DNA of 52,152 nucleotides, from contig NZ_NEGE01000019.1 of the NCBI RefSeq assembly GCF_002135355.1, forward strand, positions 1 through 52,152, given 5' to 3'. Under the pieces are notes generated by a model. That model was given only the letters and a program-made list of their open reading frames with translations, was not told where the DNA came from and made no database searches. The translations under genes were made by a program, and so were the position numbers. Position 1 is the stretch's first letter. Each line of letters begins with the position of its first letter. Positions 9,826 to 17,752 of this stretch are shown in pieces. Source of the stretch: Acinetobacter sp. ANC 4169. GTDB taxonomy: Bacteria > Pseudomonadota > Gammaproteobacteria > Pseudomonadales > Moraxellaceae.

Positions 9826-10401
9826 TTAAGGTGAATGTTTATGATGAATGAATAGCGCATATATAATCCGAGCCAGTACAATACAAGCCACCACGGCAAG
9901 AACAATATAAATATCATGATGGTAAGACAGTACACTTGCCCAAAACACATGTAACCAGTGGCTAATCTGCAATCCAACACTCACAATAACGAACGCCCAG
10001 ATAAAACAGGCCAGTAGATTAATCAGCATATATTTCCATAGCGGATAAGCTTTAATCCCGATGGATATGGGCAAAATGGTCCTGAGTCCCCACGCAAATC
10101 GCATCAACAAAATGGTCAGCACCGGATAATGATCGATGATGCTGCTGGCCTGGGTAAATTTTTGCGCCAATTGCGGCTTGCTTTGGAGGATTTTCTGACC
10201 ATAGCGAACGCCAATTTGATAGTAAAATTGATCGCCAATAAAACCGCCTACCATCGCGACCAGAATAAGAACCCAAAAATGGAAAATATGCTGATGCACC
10301 GCATAGGCACCGAGTATCAGGACAGTTTCACCTTCTAATAGCGTTCCAATAAAAATGGCAAAATAACCATAATGTTGCAGCAGATCAGTCCAGTTCATCA
10401 T
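9826..10401 (-). CDS. DedA family (SNARE-associated/VTT) inner-membrane protein
   Basis: A 191-aa polytopic membrane protein with the DedA hallmarks: an N-terminal GYFAIFIGTLLEGETVLILGA segment carrying the acidic residue inside a re-entrant region, a GGFIGDQFYYQIG glycine/aspartate motif, and a RFAWGLRTILPISIG arginine motif. DedA proteins are proton-motive-force-dependent and include undecaprenyl-phosphate and phospholipid flippases. Which lipid this one moves cannot be read from the sequence. It begins with two consecutive Met codons and a weak Shine-Dalgarno, so the start may be one codon later. It stands alone, convergent with coq7. Confidence 0.88.
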   Translation of the reverse strand: MMNWTDLLQHYGYFAIFIGTLLEGETVLILGAYAVHQHIFHFWVLILVAMVGGFIGDQFYYQIGVRYGQKILQSKPQLAQKFTQASSIIDHYPVLTILLMRFAWGLRTILPISIGIKAYPLWKYMLINLLACFIWAFVIVSVGLQISHWLHVFWASVLSYHHDIYIVLAVVACIVLARIIYALFIHHKHSP

Positions 10402-10869
10402 TTTTAAATGTGTCTGATAACAATTTTAATATCTTCACCAGATCGCTATTCATTGCAAAGGCCAGTCTGGTTGCTTTTTTAAGCATTTATATTTCATCAG
10501 TAAAATAAAGTGATTTCTCGGCCGATATCATCTCATCCATATTTGTTGTTTTTAGCTTTGTCTGGGGCATGGCATGATTTATATATTTGTTATTCATCTG
10601 CAATAAACTGTTTTTAAAAAGCTTTTTTCATTCAAAAAAATGAATCTAAAAATATAAGAGATAAACCTGTTTCCTTGTAAGTTTTAGCTTACAACACTTG
10701 TCTAAAATTTAATTGGCATAAATAAGCTTTTATAACACTGCATAAAGCTTTTATTCTTGTAAAATTTATACAATACGATGACCAAAATATATAAAAAAAA
10801 TTGATTCGTATACTTTATAAAAATAAATATTAGCTGCACAAACAACAAAAATAATCTAAGGAGCAAGGT
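10402..10869. other. Intergenic region, AT-rich, no gene seen
   Basis: This 468-bp stretch separates the divergent dedA-like and ppnP genes and must hold both promoters. It is very AT-rich. The only structure I can point to is a 7-bp inverted repeat TTGTAAG (10675-10681)/CTTACAA (10688-10694) around a 6-nt loop, too weak and without a T-run to be a convincing terminator. It could be an operator. Confidence 0.5.
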
Positions 10870-11196
10870 ATGTCTACCCAGTTCAATTTTGTCTCTGTCA
10901 AAAAAAAATCAAACATTCATTTTGATGGCTGTTCTGTAAGTCATGTGATTGAGTTGAAAGATGGAACTAAAAAAACCATAGGTGTGATTCTTCCCACAGA
11001 ACGCCCTCTTGTTTTTGAAACTCTGGTTGCTGAACGCATAGAAATTGTTTCAGGCAAATGTCTGGTTCAAATTGGCAACAATCAACAGAGTCAAACCTAT
11101 TATGCGGGCGAGTCTTTTTATGTGCCTAAAAAAACCCAATTTAAAATCATCAGTGATGACATTATTGATTATGTTTGCCATCTGGAAGATCGTTAA
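10870..11196 (+). CDS. ppnP: Pyrimidine/purine nucleoside phosphorylase PpnP (YaiE/DUF1255)
   Basis: A 108-aa single-domain cupin. The motif set fits PpnP: a TIGVILPTE strand, the central IEIVSGKCLVQIG turn, YYAGESFYVPKKTQFKI, and a final VCHLE strand. PpnP splits a broad range of nucleosides into base and ribose-1-phosphate by phosphorolysis. It is slightly longer than the E. coli protein (94 aa). The start has a strong AAGGAG ribosome binding site 7 bp upstream. It is monocistronic, ending in a terminator at 11238. Confidence 0.9.
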   Translation: MSTQFNFVSVKKKSNIHFDGCSVSHVIELKDGTKKTIGVILPTERPLVFETLVAERIEIVSGKCLVQIGNNQQSQTYYAGESFYVPKKTQFKIISDDIIDYVCHLEDR

Positions 11197-11236
11197 GATT
11201 GGCTGCAACCAGCATTACACAGTAATTGATTCACAA

Positions 11237-11400
11237 TAAAAAAGCCCGACATCCTGTCGGGCTTTTTCGTATTGGTTCGCTCGGTATAACTCCTGTCGTA
11301 CCTTACTATCCTTGTGCTTGTCTATTGTTATTCTTGTATGGAACTTCCTGTTCCTGATGATTTCATCATATGAAATTTCCACTATTCCAACCAGAAGCTA
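11237..11400 (-). ncRNA. Candidate small RNA ending at the ppnP terminator
   Basis: The segment is less AT-rich than its surroundings and has no supported reading frame. It contains two hairpins (GGAAC/GTTCC at 11340-11354; TTTCAT/ATGAAA at 11361-11375) and, read leftward, ends in the strong stem-loop at 11238-11268 followed by a T-run. Together these look like a roughly 150-nt structured transcript. A promoter could not be placed with confidence. This is inference from structure only. Confidence 0.3.
11238..11268. terminator. Bidirectional terminator downstream of ppnP
   Basis: An 8-bp GC-rich stem GCCCGACA/TGTCGGGC with a 3-nt loop is flanked by A-run and T-run, so it works on both strands. 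No annotated gene converges on it from the right, which is one reason to suspect a minus-strand small RNA in 11237-11400. Confidence 0.88.
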
Positions 11401-11446
11401 TAAACTTGAATTCATGTGAGCAAATGCGTACAAAGTCGATTAAAAA

Positions 11447-11480
11447 TTATCCCAGATTTATCCGCAGAAATTGGGGATAA
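11447..11480. other. Cluster of DnaA-box-like nonamers
   Basis: TTATCCGCA (11458-11466) and TGGGGATAA (11472-11480, reverse of TTATCCCCA) each differ from the E. coli box TTATCCACA at one position. TTATCCCAG (11447-11455) is a poorer match. The facing pair also forms TTATCC/GGATAA. No replication gene is adjacent, so this is not proposed as an origin. It may be a DnaA-binding regulatory site or chance in AT-rich DNA. Confidence 0.25.
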
Positions 11481-11705
11481 CTTTTGCCGTGGAAAGACCG
11501 AAAACACTGAAAAAAGTTTCAATTAGATTAAAAATTAATCATTTTTATTGGCAAAATATTCCACTTCAGAATAAAAAGAAACCGTCTTGTTTCCAAGATA
11601 GTTTTTTGGAAATTTTATGGATTTTTATTTTAAGTTAACATACTGATATTACATAATTATTTAAATTACATTACGTATAATCGCCATTATGTTAAATGAA
11701 AGGCT

Positions 11706-12335
11706 TTATAAACTACTAATTTTAAAGTCTTCTAATGTTTTGCCTTTTTCATTTAATAAATTATGAACAAACTCAGGATCCAACTTGAGCATAAGATCAA
11801 TAGCATCATGTATTTTCCAAAAATGTAGTTTAGGATGATCAATTATTTGAGTTAAATGATTTTTTATCAAAGGAATATATTCACTATATTTATACTTTTC
11901 AATTACCCAAAATACACCTGCGATATCAAATGGTTGAGTGTTAGATTTTTCGATAATTTTTTGTATAGGAGGGAATATTTTACTTCTAGCCTGCTCACTA
12001 AATCCTAAGTCAGCTTGGGTTGCCCAATAACTGACAAAAGCGCGAAGTACATGCTGCAGTGTATCATCATAACCATGTAAACGATGATCTATATAACCGT
12101 CTAATTTATTCTCATTTAATAAATTTACTAATACATCAAAACCAGATGACTGTCCCCAATGAGTCAAAAGTTTTGCTGCTTCAAAGACAGTATTTTCATC
12201 AGAAGAATTTAATAAATTTATGACTTTTTCTATACGATCTTCAGGAATATCTTCTAGATCTAAATCGGTTGCATCACATGCGTAATCTGCATGAGTAGGA
12301 ACGTCATGCAGTAATACATAAATTTCTTTATTCAT
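11706..12335 (-). CDS. Hypothetical HEAT-like alpha-helical protein
   Basis: I do not recognise a named family. The 209-aa product is almost wholly alpha-helical, with HEAT-like helix pairs (ENTVFEAAKLLTHWGQSSGFDVLVNLL; QHVLRAFVSYWATQ; KLHFWKIHDAIDLMLKLDPEFVHNLLN). It has no signal peptide or membrane segment. The coding region is more AT-rich than the neighbouring housekeeping genes and is flanked by long AT-rich spacers, suggesting acquired DNA. Stand-alone HEAT-like proteins of this size are sometimes immunity proteins, but no toxin gene is next to it. Met at 12335 is preferred over 12347 because GAGTGG lies upstream. Confidence 0.6.
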   Translation of the reverse strand: MNKEIYVLLHDVPTHADYACDATDLDLEDIPEDRIEKVINLLNSSDENTVFEAAKLLTHWGQSSGFDVLVNLLNENKLDGYIDHRLHGYDDTLQHVLRAFVSYWATQADLGFSEQARSKIFPPIQKIIEKSNTQPFDIAGVFWVIEKYKYSEYIPLIKNHLTQIIDHPKLHFWKIHDAIDLMLKLDPEFVHNLLNEKGKTLEDFKISSL

Positions 12336-12347
12336 TAATCCACTCAT

Positions 12348-12661
12348 TAATAATTATCTTAAGATTTCCTAAAATTAACATAATACACGTTATGCGAAGT
12401 TCAAAATTTATTTTATATAAATCATTAATTTAATTCCAATCAAAAAGCTTAATCCTTGCATATTAGGCTTTTTGATTGATTTTTCATGTTCCACGCCTAA
12501 TATTTGATCATTTTTTCATAATTTAAATAACTTAGACTTTATAAGCACTCACCTTTTGTCCAATGTTTATTGCTTGATTAAACAAATCAAATGTTCAGGT
12601 TAATCTCATCTCACTTAGGCTATTTTTATAACTTAATTCGCTTATCCGTGAGAACTGAATT
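12348..12661. other. Intergenic AT-rich region with one hairpin
   Basis: A 314-bp gap between folK and the HEAT-like gene. Apart from the stem-loop listed at 12438 I see no gene or clear promoter. The HEAT-like gene's promoter should lie in its left part. Confidence 0.5.
12438..12482 (+). terminator. Long stem-loop, possible terminator
   Basis: An 11-bp perfect stem AATCAAAAAGC (12438-12448)/GCTTTTTGATT (12467-12477) is extended inside by further partial pairing, and is followed by GATTTTT on the plus strand. There is no plus-strand gene upstream, so its role is unclear. Confidence 0.4.
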
Positions 12662-13099
12662 TTAATTTGTCCAATTCACCACTGGAAATTGATGATTTTC
12701 GTGCTGAAAATCAGTGCTCTGCCAAATATCGAGCATTGGAATTTTGACATCTAGAGCCAAAGGTAATTTTTTGGGGTTAAACCGCATATGCTCTAAGTCC
12801 TGTCCCCATGCAATTAAGTCCACATCCAAAGAAATTTGATGTGAAGGACGTACACGCCCCGAATCTGTTTCCATTTTTTTTAATAGCGCAATGATATCAT
12901 CCACCGATATGGCTGCTTTTAACAAACATGCCGCATTCCAATAATCCGCACCCACAGCATCGCGACATGGAATTAAATAAATTTCAGAGAATTGAACTTG
13001 TCCAATTTCAGCAATCTGGTCAAATGCCTGCTTAAAATGAAGTTCAGGATTACAATTACTCGCCAGAGCTAAGGCGAATATCGTTTCGGTGGCGTTCAA
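12662..13099 (-). CDS. folK: FolK-like 6-hydroxymethyl-7,8-dihydropterin pyrophosphokinase
   Basis: The 145-aa product resembles HPPK, the enzyme that transfers pyrophosphate from ATP to hydroxymethyl-dihydropterin in folate synthesis. The N-terminal ALALASNCNPELHF and the metal-binding SLDVDLIAWG (the DxD pair) are the family landmarks. It is shorter and more divergent than E. coli FolK (159 aa), and lacks the usual Gly-Ser-Asn-x-Gly core in classic form. The frame opens with a TTG at 13099, just after an in-frame TAG, with TAGGA upstream; no ATG is available nearby. It overlaps the end of folB by 44 bp, implying translational coupling. Confidence 0.8.
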   Translation of the reverse strand: MNATETIFALALASNCNPELHFKQAFDQIAEIGQVQFSEIYLIPCRDAVGADYWNAACLLKAAISVDDIIALLKKMETDSGRVRPSHQISLDVDLIAWGQDLEHMRFNPKKLPLALDVKIPMLDIWQSTDFQHENHQFPVVNWTN

Positions 13100-13436
13100 G
13101 ACGAATTCCTACAGAATTTGCTTGCGCGATAATGGCAGGCTTACGGATAGTAATCATAATCGATTCTACTGTAGGAAAGGTAGTAAAAAGCGCGTTTAAC
13201 ACAAGTTTTGCTGCATGTTCAATCAGTTCTGGCTTGGCATCCTGAATAACTTTGGCAGAAATCTCGCAAATTTCAGCATAGTTTAAAGTATGTTCCAGTT
13301 TGTCCGAATTAGAAGCCTGTTCCAGACTGGTCTGAATGGTCATATCCAGCATTAAAGGCTGTATGATTTGACGTTCCCAATCGAAACATCCCACTACAGT
13401 GTCGACCTTTAAACCTTCAATGATAATTGCGTCCAT
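13056..13436 (-). CDS. folB: Dihydroneopterin aldolase FolB
   Basis: A 126-aa protein of the small tunnelling-fold family that cleaves dihydroneopterin to hydroxymethyl-dihydropterin and glycolaldehyde, the step immediately before FolK. Family features visible are IEGLKVDTVVGCFDWERQ with Glu21, a NYAEICE segment, and the active-site Lys99 in ITIRKPAI. The length matches the family. Its 3' end overlaps folK by 44 bp in another frame, so the two successive enzymes are made from one message. Confidence 0.92.
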   Translation of the reverse strand: MDAIIIEGLKVDTVVGCFDWERQIIQPLMLDMTIQTSLEQASNSDKLEHTLNYAEICEISAKVIQDAKPELIEHAAKLVLNALFTTFPTVESIMITIRKPAIIAQANSVGIRLERHRNDIRLSSGE

Positions 13437-13455
13437 GTTTAACCTTTCATTAATT

Positions 13456-13585
13456 TATAATCCCTCCCTTGCGAAACAACGTTTCTCACCCTTTAAAAAT
13501 GGAGGAGCTTTAAGCTGGCTCAACAGAAGTTGAATAGTCAAAAAGTCCCCCTTTAATAAAGAGGGATTTAGGGAGATTTTCTTAA
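13456..13585. repeat. Candidate extragenic repeat element
   Basis: This short gap between folB and the ubiB-like gene has C-rich left and G-rich right ends that pair in part (AATCCCTCCC at 13459-13468 against GGGAGATTT at 13571-13579). It also has an internal hairpin TCCCCCTTTA/TAAAGAGGGA near 13546-13566. The composition is unlike the surrounding intergenic DNA. It resembles a small non-autonomous repeat, which I infer from structure and recollection of similar sequences in Acinetobacter. Confidence 0.4.
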
Positions 13586-13592
13586 AAATACT

Positions 13593-14891
13593 TTAATGCT
13601 TTAATAGCAAATTCGGATCCAGAGTTTGCACCATTTGCAGTCTCTGGTCTGCATAAATATCGGTATATGGCGCAAGGATGCGCATAAAGCGATCGAAATA
13701 CAGCATTTGTTTAAACAGCAAGGCAAAGTCACGCGGGAAGCGAATACCATGACGCTCCCCTACACCCACCATATCCATCATGATGTCATTTAAATCAGCA
13801 GGATTAGAAGTCAGCAATTCTTGAGGATCGGCCATAAGCACGCCACTAAATAAACGCTCTAAATCAGCTGCGAGTACTTGGGTATCAATTTTCTTGTCAG
13901 TCATGCCCATTTTCAGCATGTTTTCTGCCATCAAGTTGTAATTGGTGTTTTGCAATGCATCCATAAAGGCAATACATGCAGTCCATACTTCAGGTTTCAG
14001 CTGGCCGACGATGCCAAAATCGATAAAACCGACACGACCATCTTCCAGCAACATCAGGTTTCCGGCATGTAAATCGGCATGGAAGCTGTTACACATCATC
14101 AGGCTACCGAACCATGTATTCATGGCAGTAATGAGTACTTGAGATGGATCTTTTGCCACCTTTTTTACCACTTCGAAATCGGTCAATGGCACGCCATACA
14201 AGCGCTGCATGGTTAAAACGCGGCGGGTTGAATATTGGTGATAAACCTTTGGTGCTGTGGCTTTCTGATTTTGCGTCACATTCAGATAATTAACAAAATC
14301 ATCCAGGTTTTGTGCTTCTTCAATAAAATCGACTTCACGCACCATACGACTTTTAATTTCATCGACTATATCGGCAAGTGATGCAAACTTTACTTTCGGT
14401 ACGGCTTTTTCTAAAATTTTGGTAGCCCAGTGCAACACATTTAAGTCGGTATATAGAATGGTTTCTACACCCGGCTTTTGCACTTTAATCACCACATCTT
14501 CACCGGTCACCAGTTTTGCTGCATGAACCTGAGCAATAGAGGCAGAAGCTAAAGGCTTTTCATCAATGGAAGCAAAAATTTCATCCAGATTTCTGCCTGC
14601 AAATTCAGAAGCCAATACGCCTTGAACATAACTGAATGGCAGAGAGGGTGTTTGATCTAGACAGCCTTGAAATTCTTCCACATATTCACGTGGAAACAAG
14701 GAAGGTGTGCTGGCAATAAACTGTCCGAGCTTGATATAAGTTGAACCGAGCGATTCAAAAGTTTCACGCATCAGTTTTGCGTTACTTGGTTTTTCTGTGG
14801 CGTATTTAATGCCGGCTTTTGCTGCAATAACAGCTGTTTCACCTACGCGGGCAACTGAACGCAGGCCATCTAACCAGATATTGTTTTTCAT
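13593..14891 (-). CDS. ABC1/UbiB-family atypical kinase
   Basis: The 432-aa protein has the signatures of the AarF/UbiB/COQ8 family: KLGQ (54-57) in the KxGQ helix, an Ala-rich nucleotide loop near LASASIAQVHAA, a lysine at 136, the ExD pair in REVDF (186-188), HADLHAGN (271-278) and DFG (291-293). UbiB proteins are ATPases that assist ubiquinone synthesis. This protein lacks the two C-terminal membrane helices of true UbiB (about 540 aa) and is not beside ubiE/ubiJ. It is therefore probably a paralogue rather than UbiB itself. The Shine-Dalgarno is weak. Confidence 0.82.
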   Translation of the reverse strand: MKNNIWLDGLRSVARVGETAVIAAKAGIKYATEKPSNAKLMRETFESLGSTYIKLGQFIASTPSLFPREYVEEFQGCLDQTPSLPFSYVQGVLASEFAGRNLDEIFASIDEKPLASASIAQVHAAKLVTGEDVVIKVQKPGVETILYTDLNVLHWATKILEKAVPKVKFASLADIVDEIKSRMVREVDFIEEAQNLDDFVNYLNVTQNQKATAPKVYHQYSTRRVLTMQRLYGVPLTDFEVVKKVAKDPSQVLITAMNTWFGSLMMCNSFHADLHAGNLMLLEDGRVGFIDFGIVGQLKPEVWTACIAFMDALQNTNYNLMAENMLKMGMTDKKIDTQVLAADLERLFSGVLMADPQELLTSNPADLNDIMMDMVGVGERHGIRFPRDFALLFKQMLYFDRFMRILAPYTDIYADQRLQMVQTLDPNLLLKH

Positions 14892-14949
14892 AATGTCAGC
14901 TTAGAATTAAATTGTAGTGAGTGTAGCAAAAAAATATTCGTTTGCAGGC

Positions 14950-15720
14950 CTATCTTGCCTGACAGACTGGACAATCTGTATCTTTTTCGAAAGCAAGTAA
15001 ACGTTGCCTCATGCTTAAACCATCCCAGAGCATCAGTTTTTGCTTCAGCGGTGTTTTGCCTAGTCCCAAATAAAGCAAGGCATGATGGGCTTGCAAGCTT
15101 GCCATGACATTAGGCGTAGTGGCTAACACGCCTGAATCGGCACAGCGCAGGTTTTCATTGGCGTGTTGCTCTTTGGGAAATAGGCATTCATAACAGGCCG
15201 AATCGCCTTCTACCATAAACATTTGTCCCTGAAAACCGATGGCCGAAGCACTGATTAAAGGTACATTGAATTGCTTACAGACTTGATTGACCAAATAACG
15301 GGTGGTGAAATTATCGCAACCATCTAAAACCAGATCTTGATTTGAAATCAGTTGTTCTGCATTGCTTTGATCCAGTTTCACCGTTTGAGATTCAACCCGA
15401 ATATGCGGATTAATCTGGTTTAAACGTTTAGCCAGTATTTCAGATTTATAGAAACCAATATTGTCTTCTACATAGGCTATTTGCCGTTGCAGATTACTCA
15501 TTTCAATTATATCGGCATCGATGAGGGTGATTTTTCCTACACCTGCACGTGCAAGCAGTTCCGCAGTTGTACAACCGATTCCACCACAACCTACAATCAA
15601 GACATTGGCAAGTTTAAGTTTTTCCTGTGCTTGAATGTCCCAACCATCTAGCAAGATTTGACGGCTATAGAGATGCATTTCTTCATCAGTTAACTCTAGG
15701 TCCATATCTATATCAGTCAC
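14950..15720 (-). CDS. moeB: HesA/MoeB/ThiF-family adenylyltransferase
   Basis: A 256-aa E1-like enzyme that adenylates the C-terminal glycine of a ubiquitin-like sulfur carrier (MoaD in molybdopterin or ThiS in thiamine synthesis). Visible are the nucleotide loop GCGGIG (44-49), the Arg finger region NLQRQ (77-81), the DGCDNF motif and the zinc-binding pairs C176/C179 and C250/C253. It has no rhodanese domain. The start is a GTG at 15720 with AGGA upstream; an ATG five codons in (15705) is an alternative. No moaD or thiS neighbour lets me choose between molybdopterin and thiamine, so the symbol is provisional. Confidence 0.82.
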   Translation of the reverse strand: MTDIDMDLELTDEEMHLYSRQILLDGWDIQAQEKLKLANVLIVGCGGIGCTTAELLARAGVGKITLIDADIIEMSNLQRQIAYVEDNIGFYKSEILAKRLNQINPHIRVESQTVKLDQSNAEQLISNQDLVLDGCDNFTTRYLVNQVCKQFNVPLISASAIGFQGQMFMVEGDSACYECLFPKEQHANENLRCADSGVLATTPNVMASLQAHHALLYLGLGKTPLKQKLMLWDGLSMRQRLLAFEKDTDCPVCQAR

Positions 15721-15800
15721 TTGGCGATTCCTATCCGAACAATCACGTTATCTAAATTCAGCATGAATTATAGTTCAAAATGATGGCTAAAGAAGACTAA

Positions 15801-15824
15801 TAAAAAAAGCACCCTTTCGGGTGC
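15801..15824 (-). terminator. Rho-independent terminator after the acyl-CoA synthetase gene
   Basis: On the minus strand a 6-bp stem GCACCC/GGGTGC with a tetraloop is followed by seven T. It lies 34 bp beyond the stop of the 15858 gene. Confidence 0.88.
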
Positions 15825-15857
15825 AAAGAGCATGAAACTTTAAAAACTGAAATTAGC

Positions 15858-17504
15858 TTAACCGACTTTTTGAATGCCCTGCATTTTGGCAATTTCCTGT
15901 TGTTTGAGTAAATTGCGCTGAATTTTACCACTCGAGGTTTTAGGAAGGCTCTCCACAAATTCAATTTCCTTAGGATAGGCATGTTTAGACAAACGTGAAC
16001 GTACATATTCCTGAAGTTGCTGACTTAACTCAACTGAAGCTGAAAATTGCGGTTTGAGCACCACAAAAGCTTTCACCACTTCTGTGCGTTCTGGATCTGG
16101 CTTGCCAATTACTGCCGATTCCAAAACCTGTTCACATTCCAATAAAGTGCTTTCCACATCGAAAGGGCCTACACGATAGCCTGACGTTGTAATGACATCG
16201 TCAGCACGTCCAATAAAATCTACCCCACCAAACTCATTTAATTTAACGGTATCGCCGGTTAAATAATAATGACCTACAAAAGATTTACGGTTATGACCGT
16301 CATAACCTTTAAACCAGGCCAGTGGTGATTGTGAGTAATCGATGGCAAGTGTACCAATACCACCTTTTTCAACTTCCTGATGGTCTTTATTCAAAACCGC
16401 AAAGCGATGTCCCGGAATGGCATAACCTGCTGAACCGACTTTCTTTTCATGCTCTAAAGCATGATGGTTAGCAATCACCATGCCCAGTTCAGTTTGTCCA
16501 TATTGATCATAAATATTCACATTCAGGTCATGATTAAACCAGTGAATCACTTCCGGGGTTAATGGCTCTCCTGCACTACTGACTGCACGTAAATGCTCTT
16601 TAATGGATGGATCAAATTTTTCTTTAAAGCCGAAGAACATACGGAATGCAGTTGGCGAACCGGTTAAGTTACTCACTTTATATTTTTGAATCACTTGCAC
16701 GGCGTTATCTACACTAAATGCACGCTCGTCCATAATAATGCTATGCCCCAGGCTTAAAGGCCCGGTAATACCGTAATACAAACCATAAGCCCAGCCTGGA
16801 TCTGCCAGATTCCAGAAAGAATCTTCTTCAAGCAAATCCACAGCATGGGTCATATAACCTTTAAATGCCAATACAGCCTTTAAAGGCACTGGAACTGATT
16901 TTGCCAATCCAGTCGTACCAGAAGTAAACATCATCAGGAAATCATCTTCAAAGCTTTGCATGACCGGTGCAAAAACTGAAGATTGCTTCTCGAGTTCTGT
17001 CCAAAAATCATCATCCTGACGATTTGAATGATCTGACTGATGCACGGTTAAAATATGTGGGACTGCGACACTATTGAGTTTTGGTCGTTGTTCTGCATTG
17101 GTCACAATCAATTGGGTTTTGGCGTTATTGATACGATGTTCAATCGCTTTGGATTCAAATGCGGTAAATAAAGGCTGGTAAATTGCCCCCATACGCCAGG
17201 TTGCCAAAATCGTAATTAGCAATTCAGGGGTACGTGGCAATAAACCTGCAATACAATCGCCTGCTTTCAGTCCAATTAACGTAAAATAATTTGCCAGTTT
17301 TCCTGAAGCTTCTGCCAGTTGTTCAAAGGTCCAGATTGCAGATTCGCCATTTTTGCCTTCCCAGATTAAGGCCGTTTTATTTGCACCGAGATAACGCTCA
17401 CAACATTCAACGTAGGCATTCACCGCCTGAGATGTACCTACCAGTTGTTCGGCAAGATAATGATCGAAATTAAACTCTTGATATGCTTGTTGCAGTGTCT
17501 TCAT
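15858..17504 (-). CDS. AMP-forming acyl-CoA synthetase
   Basis: The 548-aa protein belongs to the ANL adenylating superfamily. The P-loop signature MMFTSGTTGLAKSVP is at 191-205, YDQYGQTELG is the A5 motif, YLTGDTVKLNEFGGVDFIGRADDVITTSGYRVG gives the hinge region, and the catalytic lysine is Lys527 in SSGKIQRN. The sequence style is that of acetyl/propionyl/medium-chain acyl-CoA synthetases rather than long-chain FadD. Substrate is not certain. AGAGG lies 8 bp before the ATG. With the acyl-CoA dehydrogenase and SDR genes on the same strand it suggests a beta-oxidation-like pathway. Confidence 0.88.
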   Translation of the reverse strand: MKTLQQAYQEFNFDHYLAEQLVGTSQAVNAYVECCERYLGANKTALIWEGKNGESAIWTFEQLAEASGKLANYFTLIGLKAGDCIAGLLPRTPELLITILATWRMGAIYQPLFTAFESKAIEHRINNAKTQLIVTNAEQRPKLNSVAVPHILTVHQSDHSNRQDDDFWTELEKQSSVFAPVMQSFEDDFLMMFTSGTTGLAKSVPVPLKAVLAFKGYMTHAVDLLEEDSFWNLADPGWAYGLYYGITGPLSLGHSIIMDERAFSVDNAVQVIQKYKVSNLTGSPTAFRMFFGFKEKFDPSIKEHLRAVSSAGEPLTPEVIHWFNHDLNVNIYDQYGQTELGMVIANHHALEHEKKVGSAGYAIPGHRFAVLNKDHQEVEKGGIGTLAIDYSQSPLAWFKGYDGHNRKSFVGHYYLTGDTVKLNEFGGVDFIGRADDVITTSGYRVGPFDVESTLLECEQVLESAVIGKPDPERTEVVKAFVVLKPQFSASVELSQQLQEYVRSRLSKHAYPKEIEFVESLPKTSSGKIQRNLLKQQEIAKMQGIQKVG

Positions 17505-17596
17505 GATAACTACCTCTCATCCGTTTTTTATAACAAAGCGCTTGCTGAGTGCTTCTGCTTTGCGTGTCCATTTTCATTGTTGTTTTCATCATTAAA

Positions 17597-17734
17597 ATGC
17601 CAAATGGTATTCAGCGTTTTGAACCGTTTTATTGCAATATTTATCTAGATAATCATGTTTGGAATGATCCTGCAATTTCCGAATCCATCAAAAAATATGC
17701 AGGATTTGAGCACCGACTAAAGTCTAAAATTTAA
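17597..17734 (+). pseudogene. Short coding-like fragment, possible gene remnant
   Basis: Between two minus-strand genes a 45-codon plus-strand frame starts with MPNGIQRFEPFYCNIYLDNHV (21 residues shortened here to its opening) and ends in GFEHRLKSKI. Its codon choice looks like real coding sequence, unlike the frames in neighbouring spacers. It has no convincing Shine-Dalgarno and is too short to match a family by eye. It could be a C-terminal relic of a deleted gene, a small protein, or chance. Confidence 0.25.
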
Positions 17735-17752
17735 CCAAACTTAAGTCTCTAT

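Noticed and set aside
11447..11480. Replication origin
   Set aside because: The DnaA-box-like cluster has no dnaA, dnaN, rep gene or iteron array beside it, so an origin cannot be supported; only the sites are reported.
11706..12335. Toxin-immunity pair
   Set aside because: Only a possible immunity-like helical protein is present; no toxin-like gene adjoins it, so no system is claimed.
12438..12482. Terminator for folK or the HEAT-like gene
   Set aside because: On the minus strand the stem is not followed by a T-run, and it lies upstream, not downstream, of the HEAT-like gene. It is kept only as an unassigned stem-loop.
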